Shown here: positions 63,887 through 64,000 of the stretch, one piece after another
Layout: every line of letters begins with the position of its first letter
Numbering within the stretch: position 1 is the first letter of the stretch
From: Watersipora subatra
Lineage: Eukaryota > Bryozoa > Gymnolaemata > Cheilostomatida > Watersiporidae
Direction of reading: 5' to 3'
DNA length: 64,000 bases
Assembly: GCF_963576615.1 (NCBI RefSeq)
Contig: NC_088717.1
Location: forward strand, 13,150,108-13,214,107
Program-made: the position numbers and the translations under genes
The notes under the pieces: model-generated
Database searches by the model: none
What the model was told of the DNA's origin: nothing
What the model saw: only the letters and a program-made list of their open reading frames with translations

Positions 63887-64000
63887 TCAAAACTTGGAGA
63901 GGTTATTAATTTTCACTGCTGTTTATTGATTGACACCGTAAAATCTAAAATAGTGTAATACATTGTGATTACATAATGCTTTAGATTGAATGGGGTAAAA

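Overview
The window reads as nuclear DNA of an intron-rich, AT-rich animal genome, most likely an aquatic invertebrate. The evidence is canonical GT-AG introns, one long multi-exon signalling gene, and a crowd of eukaryotic transposons (Ty3/gypsy, Helitron, Tigger/pogo, hAT, several MITE families, and a Polinton-like virus-like element). I cannot name the species from sequence alone.

Region 1 (1-42276, + strand) is one large host gene whose 5' end lies outside the window. Twelve exons can be chained with consistent phases: four interchangeable 141-bp leucine-rich-repeat exons, a 1.97-kb exon carrying more LRRs plus ROC (Ras-of-complex GTPase) and COR domains, two linker exons, and five exons encoding a caspase protease domain with its His/Cys dyad and S1-pocket arginines. 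The visible product is about 1,212 residues: LRR-ROC-COR-caspase. This architecture is not one of the classic animal ROCO families (LRRK1/2, DAPK1, MFHAS1). It suggests a GTPase-switched initiator caspase.

The introns of that gene are packed with transposons. They hold a badly decayed gypsy with a 35-bp minisatellite (2.3-4.2 kb), a minus-strand gypsy (5.4-10.7 kb) with a nearby LTR, Tigger-like remnants (13-16.8 kb), a 27-bp minisatellite, a Helitron N-terminal ORF (17.4-18.2 kb), and a plus-strand gypsy with both LTRs (20.5-27.7 kb). Nested TTAA-flanked inverted-repeat elements follow (28.3-30.2 kb). A 0.5-kb inverted repeat encloses the catalytic caspase exons.

Region 2 (42277-51545) has no convincing host gene. 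It holds a decayed hAT transposase, a gag-like zinc-knuckle fossil, SINE pieces and three inverted-repeat MITEs.

Region 3 (51552-62543) is a nearly intact 11.0-kb element. It has about 490-504-bp terminal inverted repeats, AG...CT termini and a perfect 6-bp target duplication (CTCATG), all as in Polintons/Mavericks. It encodes a C2H2 zinc-finger protein in frame with a protein-primed-type family B DNA polymerase that is split by two introns, two mutually related small proteins, a secreted Cys-rich protein with one nonsense codon, and a divergently transcribed 305-residue protein. Between the divergent units lies an array of 22 TCGCGA palindromes, a candidate origin or bidirectional control region. 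No integrase, packaging ATPase, protease or capsid gene is recognisable, which makes it an unusual, possibly undescribed PolB element.

Region 4 (62550-64000) contains an 88-bp direct repeat enclosing about 1 kb with a 67-bp tandem repeat, and no supported gene.
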